64,000 bases of DNA from Cognatiyoonia koreensis (GTDB lineage: Bacteria; Pseudomonadota; Alphaproteobacteria; Rhodobacterales; Rhodobacteraceae). This document shows, piece by piece, positions 62,743 to 64,000 of the stretch. The first letter of the stretch is position 1. Every line of letters begins with the position of its first letter. The notes below the pieces were generated by a model that searched no databases, had not been told where the DNA came from, and was given only the letters and a program-made list of their open reading frames with translations. The DNA lies in the NCBI RefSeq assembly GCF_900109295.1, contig NZ_FOIZ01000001.1, forward strand, positions 2,302,997-2,366,996. Reading direction: 5' to 3'. A program made the position numbers and the translations under genes.

Positions 62743-63786
62743 ATGTCTAAGTCACCTATTGAAAAAAACGAACGCATCAAGCGGCACTTTCTGGAATATC
62801 GCAAGTACGCCCGCCAACTGTCAGACAAGACACTGGATCGAGAAATGGCGGCACTTGAACGCTTTGACGTTTGGAACCAACGCAAAGACTTCGCCCAGTT
62901 TCATATCGAACAGGCGATGGGGTTCCGCACGCACTTGGGGCAAGCCAAAGGGGCCGGGAACAAACCTTTGGCCAAGTCTACAATGCGCGCCACGCTGGCA
63001 ACCCTGCGAGAATTTGTTCTATGGCTTTCCCAGCAAGATGGCTTTCGCAGCCGTATCAAGCCAAAGGATGCAGACTATTTCAACCTATCCCGCCGGGACG
63101 AAGCCGAAGCCCGCGCTGCACCGCCGCGCCCTGCCCCAAGCGTAAATCAGGCCAAACGCACTTTGTCCCTTATGCCGACAACCACGCCAATCGATCTTCG
63201 TAATAAAGCCGTGTTCGCATTGCTTTGCCTGACAGGTATTCGGGTCGCGGCGTTAGTGTCTTTGCGGATTAAGCACGTCGATTTGGCAGAAAAGTCTGTG
63301 ACGCAGAACCCGCGCGAAGTCGCCACAAAATTTGGCAAACGCATCGATACTTTCTTTGCACGCGGGTTTGAGGACGCCGAGGATGTCTTGGCGCAATGGA
63401 TAGAGCATCTCGACGAAGTTGAACTTTATGGCCCAGATGATCCGTTGTTCCCTTCCACTGCGTTGCTATCAAACTCAAACGCAGGTTTTGAACGTAATGG
63501 CTTTGATCGGCGGCACTGGAAAACCACCGAACCTGTCCGCAAAATCGTCAGAGAAGCCTTTGATGTTGCTGGTCAACCGAACTACGGACCGCACTCATTC
63601 CGTCATATGCTTGCCCGCCATGCAGTCGATACGGCAGAATCTGTAGCAGAGATCGTTGCGGCATCGCAGAACCTTGGTCACTCGGGCGTATTGGTTACGC
63701 TCACGAACTACGGCCAGGTCAGCCGCGAACGGCAACGCCAGCTTGTGACAGGGAATGTGGAACGTCGCGCACCTTTGACTCGATAA
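62743..63786 (+). CDS. XerC/D-like tyrosine recombinase
   Basis: A 347-aa tyrosine recombinase without the P4 arm-binding domain. An N-terminal SAM-like core-binding domain (residues 10-105) precedes the catalytic domain. The catalytic residues are Arg in LTGIRVAALVSL, Lys in a beta-hairpin around TKFGKR, His and Arg in PHSFRHMLARHA, His in QNLGHSGVL and Tyr in LTNYGQV. GAGG precedes the ATG. It is unrelated at domain level to the integrase at 51854. Together with the two HTH genes it forms a compact recombination module. Confidence 0.93.
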   Translation: MSKSPIEKNERIKRHFLEYRKYARQLSDKTLDREMAALERFDVWNQRKDFAQFHIEQAMGFRTHLGQAKGAGNKPLAKSTMRATLATLREFVLWLSQQDGFRSRIKPKDADYFNLSRRDEAEARAAPPRPAPSVNQAKRTLSLMPTTTPIDLRNKAVFALLCLTGIRVAALVSLRIKHVDLAEKSVTQNPREVATKFGKRIDTFFARGFEDAEDVLAQWIEHLDEVELYGPDDPLFPSTALLSNSNAGFERNGFDRRHWKTTEPVRKIVREAFDVAGQPNYGPHSFRHMLARHAVDTAESVAEIVAASQNLGHSGVLVTLTNYGQVSRERQRQLVTGNVERRAPLTR

Positions 63787-64000
63787 ACCGGATTTTCTGA
63801 ATCAGATAAGAAGGCCGCGCCATGCAATATTGACCCAAACGTCAAGCATTTCTGACTCAGACCGGACCTACGACGCAGGAAACGCGGAGGTCAGGTCTGC
63901 GGACGAAGCGGACATTGACTACTTCAGCTGATGTCGAGTTCGACGGTAAATCCACCGGCTATTAGTTTGCTGCCATCGAAAACTGGCTCTTCCGCCATCG
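63787..64000. other. right end of window, no gene assigned
   Basis: These 214 bp follow the recombinase stop. A minus-strand frame from 63998 to its stop at 63924 (24 codons, open to the window edge) could be the C-terminus of a gene outside. It is too short to judge. I see no terminator or repeat matching the left junction. Confidence 0.35.

Overview
The window looks like chromosome from a marine alphaproteobacterium of the Roseobacter group (Rhodobacterales). This is inferred from gene content and gene families (TRAP transport, form I CO dehydrogenase, cytochrome-linked urate hydroxylase PuuD, an RTX giant protein), not from a marker gene. No rRNA, tRNA, CRISPR array or insertion sequence was recognised.

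Layout. (1) 1-3601, minus: the N-terminal 1200 residues of a giant RTX-type calcium-binding protein that runs off the left edge. (2) 3810-32241: a very large sugar-acid catabolic region. It contains a TRAP transporter (dctPQM), a GntR/FCD regulator, many SDR and beta-hydroxyacid dehydrogenases, an RraA-like aldolase, a PhyH oxygenase, a split transketolase, a UxaA-type altronate dehydratase, an IlvD/Edd dehydratase, an FAH hydrolase, an enolase-superfamily dehydratase and an idonate pair (idnO/idnD). It also holds a compact block that matches the D-apionate route: ApnO-like oxidoisomerase, OiaK-like kinase and RuBisCO-like OiaX/OiaT. Seven copies of the palindrome TGGTATACCA (six exact, one with one mismatch) lie only in the intergenic regions in front of these operons, which implies one GntR-controlled regulon about 19 kb wide. 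(3) 32367-41459: a form I aerobic CO dehydrogenase cluster, a CoxC-like MHYT-LytTR regulator followed by coxM-S-L-D-E-F, a MocA-like nucleotidyltransferase, a 20-residue micro-ORF and coxG. A pair of LytTR-type direct repeats lies about 100 bp before coxM. (4) 41563-44710: a secreted VWA protein, an orphan methyltransferase-like protein and a small ArsR operon with a readable promoter and tandem operators. (5) 44999-51184: purine (urate) catabolism, puuD, lysR, uraH, a puuE-uraD fusion, allA and a urate/xanthine permease, closed by a strong terminator.

(6) 51185-64000: an integrated island. It starts with a P4-type integrase, followed by a pentapeptide-repeat membrane protein, a complete type I restriction-modification system (hsdM-S-R), two unrecognised proteins (406 and 272 aa), two small helix-turn-helix proteins (one with a zinc-ribbon-like tail) and a second, XerC/D-like recombinase. 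The unrecognised pair between hsdR and the recombination module is the best candidate here for an undescribed system.

Together the genes describe a heterotroph that scavenges plant- or alga-derived sugar acids and purines, gains extra energy from CO, and carries a mobile defence island.
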